DNA of 64,000 nucleotides from UBA1189 sp964570685. GTDB taxonomy: Bacteria; Bacteroidota; Bacteroidia; Bacteroidales; Bacteroidaceae. Every line of letters begins with the position of its first letter. Position 1 is the first letter of the stretch. Below, piece after piece: positions 25,241 through 37,194 of this stretch. Below the pieces are notes generated by a model. That model did not search any database. It worked only from the letters and a program-made list of their open reading frames with translations, and was not told the DNA's origin. Where the stretch lies: NCBI GenBank assembly GCA_964570685.1, contig CAZMZC010000006.1:1-64000 (forward strand), written 5' to 3'. A program made the translations under genes and the position numbers.

Positions 25241-26749
25241 TTAGATTGTTTTCGTTGCCAAGTGTCCCTCAACATAGATGGCACTGTAGGGACGTGCCGG
25301 ACACAGGTTCTCACAAGCACCGCAGCCGATACAGCGCTCTACATCGATGACAGGGATGCGGCGCGAGCGGGGATTGCTCTCATCGGAGGGAACCATCTGT
25401 ATGACTCCCGAGGGACAATGGCGCTCGCAGTTACCGCAATTGACATCATCGGTAAGGACGATGCAGTTCTTGCGAATCCATACGGCATGGCCCACTTGTG
25501 TAGAGGCCTTCTCCTCGCGTGTGATAGGCTTGATAGCACCTGCGGGGCACACCTCGGAACAGCGTGTACACTCGGGACGGCAGTAGCCACGCTCATAGGA
25601 GAGCTCGGGCTGCATGAAGCGGTCGAGACTGGTGGCGGGGCGAAGCACGCCATTGGGGCAAGCCGACACACACAGCTGGCAGGCCGTGCAGTGCTTGGCA
25701 AAGTGCTTGGCAGTGAGTGCGCCGGGAGGCAGGATGGGTGTCTGACGTTCGGGCACCTTCTTATCCAGGATTTCGGCTAAGCCGCCATCGACCTTCTTCT
25801 CCTCGGCCTTGAGGGCAGCGGTAGCAGTCACGGAAGCAGCAGTGGCGAGGAAGGCGCGGCGTGAGGTATCGGGAGCATTTGAATCTACAGATTCTCTAGA
25901 ATTACTAGGTAATATAGATTCACTAGACAGTCTAGATAATCTAGTATACTTTATCGCACCTCGCTTGCACTTGTCGATGCAGTCCATGCAAGCCACGCAG
26001 CGGCTATAGTCGATGGCATGTTCCCTGCTATTAATGCACGAAGCCTTGCAGTTGCGCTCGCAGAGGCCACAGCCGTTGCACTTGTCGGTATCAATCACGG
26101 GCTTGAGCCACGAGAAGCGTGAGAGGAAGCCCAGCACGGTACCCACAGGACAAATGGTGTTGCACCAAGTGCGTCCACCTCGCCAGGCAAGCACGACTAA
26201 TACGAGGAAGGTGACAACGGCCACGATGAGCACGGGCAGGCTCTTCATCCACACATCGAAGGTGTAGAAGGTGTAGCTGTCCATGCGCTCGGCCAGCTGA
26301 GCCAGCAGATTGTTTATACCTATATATATAGGCTGCACGAGTGCCGACACCATACGGCCATAGGCGCTATAGGGGGCGATGAGTGCCACGAAGGCATTAA
26401 CTCCAGCCACCAAAGCGATGACAAACAATGCCAACATGCCATAGCGAAGCCAGTTGACGGCACGCGAGTGGCGGAAACGGTTCTTCTTGCGTTTACCCGC
26501 CAACCACGACACGAAATCCTGGAATACGCCCAGCGGACATATCACCGAACAATATACGCGTCCGAAGACGAGGGTGAGCAACACGAGGAAGACGATGACA
26601 CCCACGTTGAGTGCCAGCACGGCAGGCAGGAACTGCACCTTTGCCATCCAGCCCAACCAAACGTGAAGCGTGCCCGTGAAGTCGAGCAGCATCAACGTGA
26701 GCAGGCCGGCAAAGAGAACGGCGAGCGTGCGACGAATGTTTTTCAGCAT
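25241..26749 (-). CDS. Fused NapH/NapG-like membrane ferredoxin protein
   Basis: The 502-residue protein starts with a NapH-like part: four or five transmembrane helices and two CxxxCP motifs (CSVICPLG, CNTICPVG), then cytoplasmic 4Fe-4S motifs (CNGCGLCERNC, CVACMDCIDKC). A linker follows, containing a twin-arginine-like segment S-R-R-A-F-L-A-T-A-A (about residue 296), and then a NapG-like part with four cluster motifs (CTACQLCVSAC, CTRCSEVC, CGNCERHC, CIGCGACENLC). It probably carries quinol-derived electrons across the membrane to the aldo/keto reductase gene downstream. The linker is encoded by a CTAG-rich repeat (25881-25950). Confidence 0.88.
   Translation of the reverse strand: MLKNIRRTLAVLFAGLLTLMLLDFTGTLHVWLGWMAKVQFLPAVLALNVGVIVFLVLLTLVFGRVYCSVICPLGVFQDFVSWLAGKRKKNRFRHSRAVNWLRYGMLALFVIALVAGVNAFVALIAPYSAYGRMVSALVQPIYIGINNLLAQLAERMDSYTFYTFDVWMKSLPVLIVAVVTFLVLVVLAWRGGRTWCNTICPVGTVLGFLSRFSWLKPVIDTDKCNGCGLCERNCKASCINSREHAIDYSRCVACMDCIDKCKRGAIKYTRLSRLSSESILPSNSRESVDSNAPDTSRRAFLATAASVTATAALKAEEKKVDGGLAEILDKKVPERQTPILPPGALTAKHFAKHCTACQLCVSACPNGVLRPATSLDRFMQPELSYERGYCRPECTRCSEVCPAGAIKPITREEKASTQVGHAVWIRKNCIVLTDDVNCGNCERHCPSGVIQMVPSDESNPRSRRIPVIDVERCIGCGACENLCPARPYSAIYVEGHLATKTI
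25881..25950. repeat. CTAG-rich 7-bp-period tract in the Fe-S protein linker
   Basis: About ten 7-nt words based on CTAGA or ATCTA lie in frame and encode the Ser-rich linker RLSRLSSESILPSNSRESVD. CTAG, usually rare, occurs five times in 70 bp. It separates the NapH-like and NapG-like parts exactly. Confidence 0.65.
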
Positions 26750-26761
26750 AGTAACTTATTT

Positions 26762-26780
26762 TTCATAATTCATAATTCAG
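26762..26780. repeat. Heptad tract ATTCATA
   Basis: TTTCATA-ATTCATA-ATTCAGC lies in the 38-bp gap between two minus-strand genes. Similar ATTCATA words occur at 31770-31830. Confidence 0.5.
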
Positions 26781-26787
26781 CAGGGTA

Positions 26788-28581
26788 TCACTCTCCCACT
26801 CTCTTTCCCCAGAAGGTCTGCTTGCCATTGCTGCTATAGCCAGCATACACAATGGTTGCCTTGCGGGGCGAGGCTTCCCAGTCGAGCTCGCGAGCTACAC
26901 ACATTTTGTAGGAACCAAGTCGGAGGGTGTTGGTCTCGGCATCGAAGCTCCACTTGCCGCTCATCGCCCCCGACATGGTACCGTCAGCGTTGAGAGTGAG
27001 TTTGCTCGATGTGCGCTGCTTCTGATAGCTGTAGGTAAGGGCGATATGCTCCCACTCGCCCACAAACTCCTCGGCCGTGAGCGATGCCTGAGGCACAGCA
27101 GCATAGCGCTCGGGAAGCACTACAGGCCATCCGCTGTCGGTCCAGAGGATACGGCGCACATGACCATGCATGATGGCATTGGAGTAGGCATTGCCACGTG
27201 CACCTTCGGGCAGACGGCCCTGCGAAGTGTAGTACCAGTTGCCCTCACCATCGTTGAACACGCCACAGTGGGCTATACCCACCCAGCCGCTGATGCTGTC
27301 GGCTGCCACTTGCGGCTCAAACTTATAGGGATGAGTCACCACGGGATAACAATCGCCGCCATTGGTCACATTCACACCATCCATGCCATAGTACGGACCT
27401 GTGATATTGCGGGCACGGCACACACGAGTGTTGTAAGCCACGGCCAGTTCATCGTAAGCAAGGAACATATAGTAGTACCTGGTATCAGGATTGTATATCA
27501 CCTCAGGACCTTCGGAAGCTTGCCAACGGTTGCCTGCCTGACGGGTATAGATGCGCTTACCATAGCGTGTGGTAGCTCCTGCACCAGTAGAACCGATGCT
27601 CCACGGATTGCCAGGATACTTCATCAGTTTGCCAGTCTCGGGATCAATCTCTATAGCAGCTATTCCTGTATGCCACGAGCCATAGATGAGCCAATGGCGC
27701 CCATCGGGCGTAACCTCATACGTAGGGTCGATAGCATTGAAACAGAACCACCCACCCCACTGACTGCCCGTACCATAGGCCGAGGCTACCTTGTCGGAAC
27801 TGCTGCTGATGACATAGCCCTTGTCTTCCCACTTGTTCGATGCCGGGTCGGTGGTCTCCATCATACCGATGAATGCCCACTGGTCGGGCACCAGACAGTA
27901 GTACATACGGTAAAGGTTATCATTTATCTTGCGCACCACGGGAGCCCAATAGCCCATATTGGTCAGTTCGCTCACGGTAGCACGCCCCATACGGGTGAAG
28001 TAGGCGTTCACCGAGTCGAGTGCCCATTGCGGCTGGTCGTCCATCAAGGTCCCCCCCAGATACTCCCAGTTGACGAGATCAAGCGAGCGACGTCCGTGGA
28101 AGTGGCCGTGCCCCATGTGTGCATTGCCATACGAAGCGTCGGTCTGGTACATATAATAGTACCCGTCGGCAGCTTTCACTACCGTGGGGTCATGCACATT
28201 GGCTAGGTTCCACTGACCGCGCTGGTTCCATCCCGCGATATTGGTATAGCTGTCGGCATACGTGGGGATACGCTTGTTGCTTATCTTATTATAATAGGTG
28301 AGCTCCTTGAGCAGCAGGTCACGGGGTTCGTCAACACTGACACTATCAATACTGCGTATGCGGAACCCACGGGTAGTACCATCACTGATATGAAAGTATA
28401 GCGAGTCGAGCAGCTTCGTTCTACCCAACCTCACCACCATGCTATCCACATAAGCGCCACTCACCACATCGACCCGTTTTTCAGAGCCGTAACGGTTCAC
28501 ATATATCTTTTCGGGGATATCCTGTGCCTTGACAAGATATCCCATCGCGCCTAATAGCGCTATAGTCATCAGACGTCTCAT
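26788..28581 (-). CDS. GH43 arabinanase-like secreted glycosidase
   Basis: The start at 28581 is preferred because its ATG overlaps the upstream TGA (ATGA), implying coupled translation; an ATG at 28590 is possible. A signal peptide ends near YLVKA-Q. After about 110 residues of N-terminal extension comes a five-bladed GH43 propeller: NVHDPTVVKAADGYYYMYQTDA (catalytic base Asp), MGYWAPVVRKI, ID-PTYEV, SEGPEVIYNPDTRYYYMFLAY (likely acid Glu) and GHCGVF-like blades, then a C-terminal beta domain. It is most like arabinan endo-1,5-alpha-L-arabinosidases, acting on arabinan in the periplasm or at the surface. No SusC/SusD pair is nearby. Confidence 0.88.
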   Translation of the reverse strand: MRRLMTIALLGAMGYLVKAQDIPEKIYVNRYGSEKRVDVVSGAYVDSMVVRLGRTKLLDSLYFHISDGTTRGFRIRSIDSVSVDEPRDLLLKELTYYNKISNKRIPTYADSYTNIAGWNQRGQWNLANVHDPTVVKAADGYYYMYQTDASYGNAHMGHGHFHGRRSLDLVNWEYLGGTLMDDQPQWALDSVNAYFTRMGRATVSELTNMGYWAPVVRKINDNLYRMYYCLVPDQWAFIGMMETTDPASNKWEDKGYVISSSSDKVASAYGTGSQWGGWFCFNAIDPTYEVTPDGRHWLIYGSWHTGIAAIEIDPETGKLMKYPGNPWSIGSTGAGATTRYGKRIYTRQAGNRWQASEGPEVIYNPDTRYYYMFLAYDELAVAYNTRVCRARNITGPYYGMDGVNVTNGGDCYPVVTHPYKFEPQVAADSISGWVGIAHCGVFNDGEGNWYYTSQGRLPEGARGNAYSNAIMHGHVRRILWTDSGWPVVLPERYAAVPQASLTAEEFVGEWEHIALTYSYQKQRTSSKLTLNADGTMSGAMSGKWSFDAETNTLRLGSYKMCVARELDWEASPRKATIVYAGYSSNGKQTFWGKRVGE

Positions 28582-29054
28582 CGTACACATAGCTTGGCTG
28601 TTTGATTATCTACACGTAGTATATATATTCCCTCTGGCAACTCACCGAGCCACACTTCTCGCTCGGTAATGTTCATCACCAGCGTACCGTCCAATCGGTA
28701 TAGTGCAGCACTGCGTACCTCCTCGTGCAGAGTGAGTTGCACACCATCCAGTCGATACAACGAGGGAGAATCCGTCTCTACTTGCCCTATCCCATTAGCT
28801 ACAGCAAAATACATCTTACCGATGCGACTATAGTCATGTGTATAGCTACCGCCATCACGATAATTGGCCGTCATAGTGCGGTCACTATACGAAAACGTCA
28901 AAGTACGTAGGTTGGCCAGGTCAATCGCCACCTCCACACTATCCGTATACGATACATACAAATCGTAATTGTCGGTCTGCGCCACCGCTGAATGAGCCTG
29001 CCACACAAGCCCAACCGCTATTAGTGCCCGACGGATTGAGACATCTATCTTCAT
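28578..29054 (-). CDS. Small secreted protein coupled to the GH43 gene
   Basis: The 158-residue protein has a signal peptide (residues 1-25, VAQ-T), a beta-rich middle (SVEVAIDLANLRTLTFSYSDRT) and a C-terminal tail LYRLDGTLVMNITE...LPEGIYILRV, resembling a type A-like sorting tail. Its beginning resembles the short N-terminal extension of the GH43 product. Its stop codon overlaps the GH43 start, so the two are made together. A -7 element TATATTTG lies at 29097-29104 on the minus strand. Function unknown. Confidence 0.75.
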   Translation of the reverse strand: MKIDVSIRRALIAVGLVWQAHSAVAQTDNYDLYVSYTDSVEVAIDLANLRTLTFSYSDRTMTANYRDGGSYTHDYSRIGKMYFAVANGIGQVETDSPSLYRLDGVQLTLHEEVRSAALYRLDGTLVMNITEREVWLGELPEGIYILRVDNQTAKLCVR

Positions 29055-29104
29055 TACATTATTTATTAGTTCATTCTACAATTTTCACATTCGCTGCAAA
29101 TATA

Positions 29105-29373
29105 CAAATAAACAAACAAAATTTATAAATCTTACCTAATATTTCTCTCTGTAAACATCAAATATATCTATATTCGGGAACAACCACTATCACGCCATTA
29201 GAACTTTGTTATTGAAAATAGGAAATAACAAGACTAAAAAACGCCATTAAGAGATAAAATCAAACAAAATTTTAACAAATCGCATATATTCCATTGCAAT
29301 TTGTCACATATTCCAATATTTATATATATCTTCGCAACCTAATTGAAAAGGAACAACCGTAAAAACAACTATT
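29105..29373. promoter_or_regulatory. Divergent control region before the lyase gene
   Basis: Between the divergent secreted-protein and lyase genes the DNA is AT-rich and free of ORFs. The lyase has a near-consensus -7 element TATCTTCG at 29327-29334 and a leader of about 33 nt, too short for a TnaC-type leader peptide. Confidence 0.5.
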
Positions 29374-30822
29374 ATGCAAATCAAATTTTACCAAGAAAAA
29401 GAACAAGTACCTTTGGAAATGCACAAAGTGCGCGTGGTACAGAAACTCTTTCTGCTCCCTGTAGAAGAGCGTTTACAACGCATTAAAGAAGCTGGCAACA
29501 ATACCTTCCTACTCCAGAACCGTGACATCTATCTCGATATGCTCACCGACTCAGGCGTAAACGCTATGAGTGACCTCCAGTTGGCCGCATCGATGCGGGC
29601 TGATGACTCGTATGCAGGGTCTGATACTTTTGTCCGCGTGAAAGAGGCTGTCAAGGAGGTATTTGGCACAGAAAACGTATTGCCTGCTCATCAGGGACGC
29701 GCTTGCGAGAATATCCTTGCTTCGGCATTGGTGAAGCCCGGCCAGACGGCACTAATGAACTTCCACTTCACCACTACAAAGGCTCACATCACACGCATGG
29801 GAGGCACCGTGGAGGAATTGGTAGCCGAAAAAGGACTCAAACCGCAATCAAACGATCCCTTCAAGGGCGACTTCGACCTCAAGAAACTACGCGCCACCAT
29901 TAAGGAGAAGGGTGCCGAGAACATCGCTTTCGTACGCGTAGAGGCTGGCACCAACCTCATCGGCGGACAGCCCGTATCGCTCGAGAACATGCTTGCCGTG
30001 ACCGACATTTGCCACGACAACAACATCATCAGCGTACTCGACGCATCGCTGCTTCAAGACAACATCTACTTCATGAAGACCCGTGAGGCACGCTGCAAGT
30101 ATATGGATCTCAAGACCATCTATCATCTTCTGGCCGACCACTTCGACATCATCTACTTCTCGGCCCGCAAGCTCGGCTTCGCCAAGGGCGGTATCATCAC
30201 CAGCAAGGATGAGAAATTCACCAAGATGATGGCCGAATACATCCCCCTTTACGAAGGCTTCCTCACCTATGGAGGTATGGATGTGCGCACGATGGAAGCC
30301 ATGGCACAAGGCCTCTACGAAAGTCTCGATATGGAGTACATCAGTCAGGGACCTGAGTTCATCAACTACCTTGCCAAGGAGCTCGACGACTACGGAGTGC
30401 CCGTCATACTCCCAGCTGGCGGACTGGGATGCCACCTCAATGCTGGCACCTTTGTGCCCGACATACCACACGACCAATACCCTGCGGCCGCAGTTGCCGC
30501 TGCGCTCTATATTGTCAGCGGCATCCGTGGCATGGAGCGTGGAACCCTCTCTGAGCAGCGTAACCCCGACGGCACCGAGCCCTTTGCTGAGCTTGAGCTC
30601 ATGCGCCTCGCTGTTCCCCGTCGTGTATACACGCTGTCGCAATTGAAATATGTAGCCGACCGCGTGAAGTGGCTTTGGGACAACCGCGAACTCATCGGTG
30701 GTCTCGAATGGGTTGAGGAACCCTCTGTACTGCGTTTCTTCACAGGCCGTCTGAGAGAGATAGGTTTCTGGCAGGAGCAATTGGTCGAGAAATTCCGTCA
30801 GGACTTCGGCGAATCGTTGTAA
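29374..30822 (+). CDS. Divergent tryptophanase / tyrosine phenol-lyase family enzyme
   Basis: The 482-residue protein is clearly a beta-eliminating lyase of fold type I: MLTDSGVNAMSD, the active-site Tyr in SY80AGS, AHQGRA for phosphate binding, FVRVEAGTNLIGGQPVSLENM, pyridine-ring Asp D223 in LDAS, PLP Lys K266 in SARK, and a C-terminal RLAVPRRVYT. It would cleave an aromatic or related amino acid to pyruvate and ammonia. Compared with classical TnaA and TPL, the D-A-T-R motif after the ring-binding Asp reads DASL (Arg replaced by Leu) and the lysine motif is SARKLG rather than SAKKD, so the substrate may differ. It is a single-gene unit with a strong terminator and no permease beside it. 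Confidence 0.85.
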   Translation: MQIKFYQEKEQVPLEMHKVRVVQKLFLLPVEERLQRIKEAGNNTFLLQNRDIYLDMLTDSGVNAMSDLQLAASMRADDSYAGSDTFVRVKEAVKEVFGTENVLPAHQGRACENILASALVKPGQTALMNFHFTTTKAHITRMGGTVEELVAEKGLKPQSNDPFKGDFDLKKLRATIKEKGAENIAFVRVEAGTNLIGGQPVSLENMLAVTDICHDNNIISVLDASLLQDNIYFMKTREARCKYMDLKTIYHLLADHFDIIYFSARKLGFAKGGIITSKDEKFTKMMAEYIPLYEGFLTYGGMDVRTMEAMAQGLYESLDMEYISQGPEFINYLAKELDDYGVPVILPAGGLGCHLNAGTFVPDIPHDQYPAAAVAAALYIVSGIRGMERGTLSEQRNPDGTEPFAELELMRLAVPRRVYTLSQLKYVADRVKWLWDNRELIGGLEWVEEPSVLRFFTGRLREIGFWQEQLVEKFRQDFGESL

Positions 30823-30832
30823 ACTCTTAAAA

Positions 30833-30878
30833 AAGACAGATTAGGGGAGCCTTTCAAAAGACTCCCCTAATCTGTCTT
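30833..30878 (+). terminator. Terminator of the lyase gene
   Basis: A perfect 17-bp stem (AAGACAGATTAGGGGAG with its complement at 30862-30878) begins 10 nt after the stop codon. Confidence 0.8.
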
Positions 30879-30917
30879 ACAATATCAACCGTTACCTTGT
30901 CACCTTACAACAAAATA

Positions 30918-31076
30918 TCAGCTACCTCCTGCAATGACAGTACATGCAATATACACACCTATCACAGCTGCTAAAAGTATCAAAAGAAAACCCATAGAAA
31001 AACCATGAAACTTCTTGCGTTTGGGTTGCTGTACCTCTTGCTGTTGAGCATCCTGCTTGTCTGAAATTTCGTTCAT
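30918..31076 (-). CDS. Small membrane protein (52 aa)
   Basis: The internal ATG (MNEISDKQDAQQQ) is chosen over the longer frame because a -7 element TATATTTG lies at 31103-31110 on the minus strand, inside the longer frame. The protein has a polar Gln-rich head, a basic KRKKFHGF stretch and one transmembrane helix (GFLLILLAAVIGVYIACTVI). Such small anchors occur widely in Bacteroidales. Function unknown. Confidence 0.6.
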   Translation of the reverse strand: MNEISDKQDAQQQEVQQPKRKKFHGFSMGFLLILLAAVIGVYIACTVIAGGS

Positions 31077-31239
31077 AATCATATCATTTATTTCGTTTGA
31101 CTGCAAATATACGAATAAACGAACAAAAAATAGAACTTGCCACAATATTTCTCTTCGCAATCACCACCTAAAAGGATTTTAACAAAACAAAAAGGCATCA
31201 CAAATGTTAGTCTGACAAGTAAAAAACAAACTTTGTGAT

Positions 31240-31761
31240 ATGAAAAAGAATTTTCTTACAACCCTATTCTTGGGATTATGTACAACAACATTCTGTCAGA
31301 CTATCGACAACAGTACCATCACCGAATTTAACCTCAACCGCTATTTGGGCAAGTGGTACGAAATTGCCCGCTACGACCATGCCTTCGAGCGCGGTCTTGT
31401 GGGTGCTACGGCAGAATACACCCTACGTGACGACGGTATGATCAAGGTGCTCAACAGCGGCCATCTCTACACCCTCGACGGCAAGTTCAAGGAGAGCACA
31501 GGCAAAGCCAAACCCAACAAGAACGGAAAGCCTGGACAACTGCGCGTAAGTTTCTTCGGTCCCTTCTACAGCAACTACTACATCCTTGACCTCGCGCCCG
31601 ACTACTCTTACTCCGTAGTGGGCAGCAGCAGTCCCAAGTACCTATGGATACTGAGCCGCACACCACAACTCAAACCAGAAGTACAGAACAAGATTGTAAA
31701 GAACCTCCAACAACGAGGTTATGACACCAGTAAGTTGATATGGGTGGAACAGGAACAATAA
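31240..31761 (+). CDS. Bacterial lipocalin (Blc-like)
   Basis: The 173-residue protein has a signal peptide (residues 1-19, FC-Q) and the lipocalin fold with the G-x-W motif (YLGKWYEIARYDHAFERGL), a YTLRDDGMIKVLNSG strand pair, FFGPFYSNYYILDLAPDYSYSVVGS and LWILSRTP. Bacterial lipocalins bind fatty acids or lysophospholipids at the outer membrane. There is no lipobox, so it is probably periplasmic. It is a single gene. Confidence 0.92.
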   Translation: MKKNFLTTLFLGLCTTTFCQTIDNSTITEFNLNRYLGKWYEIARYDHAFERGLVGATAEYTLRDDGMIKVLNSGHLYTLDGKFKESTGKAKPNKNGKPGQLRVSFFGPFYSNYYILDLAPDYSYSVVGSSSPKYLWILSRTPQLKPEVQNKIVKNLQQRGYDTSKLIWVEQEQ

Positions 31762-31901
31762 TCAAATATGAATAATGAATTATGAACCCGATTGAAATAA
31801 AATTCATAATACTTGATTCATTATTCAAATAATATTTGCTACATTTGCAACTGACAAATGTCAAACATTATTCTAATATCGAAAAAGAACACACACAAGT
31901 C

Positions 31902-33662
31902 ATGAAAAAGGAGATTAAATTCAGCCTTTTGTACCGCGACATGTTCCAGTCATCAGGCAAGTATCAGCCCCGTGCCGACCAGCTCGCCCGCATCGCCCCC
32001 GTTATTGTAGAGATGGGCTGCTTTGCTCGTGTAGAAACCAACGGAGGAGCTTTCGAGCAGGTCAATCTGCTCTATGGCGAGAATCCCAACACGGCCGTAC
32101 GCACCTTTACAAAGACCTTCCACGAAGCCGGCATACAGACCCACATGCTCGACCGCGCACTCAATGGCCTGCGCATGTTTCCCGTACCCGCCGACGTGCG
32201 TCGCCTCATGTATAAGGTAAAGAAGGCACAGGGCACCGACATCACCCGTATCTTCTGTGGACTCAACGACCCGCGCAATATCATTCCTTCCATCAAGTAT
32301 GCCCTTGAGGCAGGCATGATACCGCAAGCTGCGCTCTGCATCACCCACTCGCCCGTACACACGGTAGAGTACTATACCGAGTTGGCCGATACGCTCATCG
32401 CTGCCAGAGCCACCGAGATTGCTCTCAAGGACATGGCAGGCATCGGACGTCCCAAGATGCTGGGCCAGTTGGTCAAGAACATCAAGACTCGCCACCCCGA
32501 AGTCATCGTCCAATATCACGGGCACTCGGGTCCCGGACTCTCCATGGCCTCTATCCTCGAAGTGTGCGAGAACGGTGCCGACATCATCGACACCGCCATC
32601 GAGCCCCTCTCATGGGGCAAGGTGCACCCCGACATCATCTCCGTGCAGGCCATGCTCAAGGATGCAGGCTTCCAGGTGCCCGAAATCAATATGAATGCCT
32701 ACATGAAGGCACGCAGCCTCACGCAGGAGTTTATGGACGACTTCCTCGGCTACTTCATGGACCCCACGAACAAGCACATGTCGTCACTGCTGCTCAAGTG
32801 TGGACTCCCAGGTGGCATGATGGGTTCCATGATGGCCGACCTCAAGGGTGTGCATGCAGGTATTAACCTCATCCTCAAGGGGCAAGGCAAAGCACCGCTC
32901 AGCATCGACGACCTGGTCATCATGCTCTTCGATGAGGTTGAGTACGTATGGCCTAAACTGGGCTATCCTCCTCTCGTGACTCCCTATAGCCAATATGTAA
33001 AGAATATAGCCCTGATGAACCTCATGCAGATGTTCAAAGGTGAGGAGCGCTTCTCTATGATTGACAACAATGCGTGGGACATGATACTCGGCAAGTGTGG
33101 CCGCCTGCCCGGTCCGCTGGCTCCCGAGATTATCGAACTGGCCAAAAGCCAAGGTCGCGAGTTCACCGATGCCGACCCGCAGAGCTACTATCCCGATGCA
33201 CTCGACACCTATCGCAAGGAGATGAAGGAGCTTGGTTGGGATACAGGCAAGGACGACGAAGAGCTCTTCGAGTTTGCCATGCACGACCGCCAATACCGCG
33301 ACTATCACTCGGGTGTAGCCAAGCAGCGCTTCGAGACCGAGCTGCAGAAGGCTAAGGATGCCGCACTTGGTGGCACGGGCGTCACCCCCGAACAGCTGCA
33401 AGCACTCAAGCACGCCAAAGCCGATGCTGTCTGTGCTCCTGAGAGCGGACAGGTGGTATGGGAAATCTCTGTAGAGGGTCCCTCATCGGCTCCCAACGTA
33501 GGGCGCCCCTATAAGGAAGGCGAACTGATGTGCCATATCACTACCCGCTGGGGACAGATGGTCCCCGTCTACGCAGGCTTTGCTGGCCGACTGGCCGAGG
33601 TAGCCCCGCAAGGCAGCACCGTGATGAAGGGCGATGCAGTGGCATATATCGAACGAACATAG
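31902..33662 (+). CDS. OadA / pyruvate carboxylase B-like carboxyltransferase lacking a biotin lysine
   Basis: The start at 31902 (MKKEIKFSLLYRDMFQSS) matches the family N-terminus; the longer frame runs through the promoter (TACATTTG near 31843). The 586 residues contain the DRE-TIM-like carboxyltransferase barrel (RDMFQS, EIALKDMAGIGRP with the Lys that is carboxylated in the family, YHGHSGPGLSMA) and the conserved PYC/OADA helical domain (PGGMMGSM, GPLAPEI). The last 75 residues resemble a biotinyl domain, but the EAMKM biotinylation site is replaced by TTRWGQM. It would need biotin on another protein, as in multi-subunit decarboxylases. No other subunit is encoded nearby. Confidence 0.85.
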   Translation: MKKEIKFSLLYRDMFQSSGKYQPRADQLARIAPVIVEMGCFARVETNGGAFEQVNLLYGENPNTAVRTFTKTFHEAGIQTHMLDRALNGLRMFPVPADVRRLMYKVKKAQGTDITRIFCGLNDPRNIIPSIKYALEAGMIPQAALCITHSPVHTVEYYTELADTLIAARATEIALKDMAGIGRPKMLGQLVKNIKTRHPEVIVQYHGHSGPGLSMASILEVCENGADIIDTAIEPLSWGKVHPDIISVQAMLKDAGFQVPEINMNAYMKARSLTQEFMDDFLGYFMDPTNKHMSSLLLKCGLPGGMMGSMMADLKGVHAGINLILKGQGKAPLSIDDLVIMLFDEVEYVWPKLGYPPLVTPYSQYVKNIALMNLMQMFKGEERFSMIDNNAWDMILGKCGRLPGPLAPEIIELAKSQGREFTDADPQSYYPDALDTYRKEMKELGWDTGKDDEELFEFAMHDRQYRDYHSGVAKQRFETELQKAKDAALGGTGVTPEQLQALKHAKADAVCAPESGQVVWEISVEGPSSAPNVGRPYKEGELMCHITTRWGQMVPVYAGFAGRLAEVAPQGSTVMKGDAVAYIERT

Positions 33663-33685
33663 GAATAAAAACTCCTATATTATAT

Positions 33686-33717
33686 AGAAGAGGGTTCCTA
33701 ATTAGGGCCCCTCTTCT
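33686..33717. terminator. Terminator between the convergent oadA-like gene and yigZ
   Basis: AGAAGAGGG and CCCTCTTCT pair around a TTCCTAATTAGGGC loop. The right arm overlaps the last codons of yigZ (EEGP), so one hairpin serves both convergent genes. Confidence 0.65.
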
Positions 33718-34334
33718 TGTATATCACTTTCCTTCCCTATCCGTATACGGCCGGTCTCGAGTGCCAACTGTTCGTAACGTTCGCGCAGCCTAGGCATACG
33801 CGAAGCACGAATAGAGAGACGTATGCGGCAATCCATTTGAAAATCTTGCTCTACTACCATGGGATTCTCCTCCTTAACGATACGCATCACTTCGTTCATC
33901 ATTGGATATTCGAAAAGAATGTCGAGCGTGAGATTTACCGTTTTCTCCACCACTTCCGCCATATCAAGCGCCTCAGCCGCAGCAGCCTTATAGGCAACGA
34001 TAAGTCCGCCTGTACCGAGCTTGATACCACCAAAGTAGCGTACCACTACGACTAATATATCGGTCAGTTCGCGACTATTGATTTGTCCAAGGATAGGACG
34101 GCCAGCCGTACCCGACGGCTCGCCATTGTCATTGGCACGAAAGTTAGTACGTTCATGACCGAGCATATAGGCATAACACACATGCCGGGCATCGAAATAC
34201 CGTTTCTGGCACTCTGTCAAATGTTCCTTGATTTCATCAAGTGTAGTTACAGGAAACGCCATAGCAATGAACTTGCTACGTTTTTCGGTAAATACTCCCT
34301 CACACGGAGCGGCTAATGTTTTATAGGTATCCAA
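33702..34334 (-). CDS. yigZ: YigZ/IMPACT family protein
   Basis: The 210-residue protein carries the UPF0029 signature: KRSKFIAMAFPV, ARHVCYAYMLG, DNGEPSGTAGRPIL and VVVVRYFGGIKLGTGGLIVAYK, followed by the small C-terminal ferredoxin-like domain. The family is related to the eukaryotic GCN2 regulator IMPACT; the bacterial role is unclear, possibly translation-linked. It is located upstream of uvrA's terminus on the same strand. Confidence 0.92.
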   Translation of the reverse strand: MDTYKTLAAPCEGVFTEKRSKFIAMAFPVTTLDEIKEHLTECQKRYFDARHVCYAYMLGHERTNFRANDNGEPSGTAGRPILGQINSRELTDILVVVVRYFGGIKLGTGGLIVAYKAAAAEALDMAEVVEKTVNLTLDILFEYPMMNEVMRIVKEENPMVVEQDFQMDCRIRLSIRASRMPRLRERYEQLALETGRIRIGKESDIQEEGP

Positions 34335-34368
34335 AGAAACTTATATTTTAGAATTATTATGCCAATCG

Positions 34369-37186
<2,818 letters not shown>

Positions 37187-37194
<8 letters not shown>

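Noticed and set aside
27046..28206. 386-aa plus-strand ORF
   Set aside because: It is antisense to the GH43 gene.
29105..29373. TnaC-type leader peptide before the lyase gene
   Set aside because: The predicted transcript leader is only about 33 nt, too short for a Trp-containing leader ORF, and none was found.
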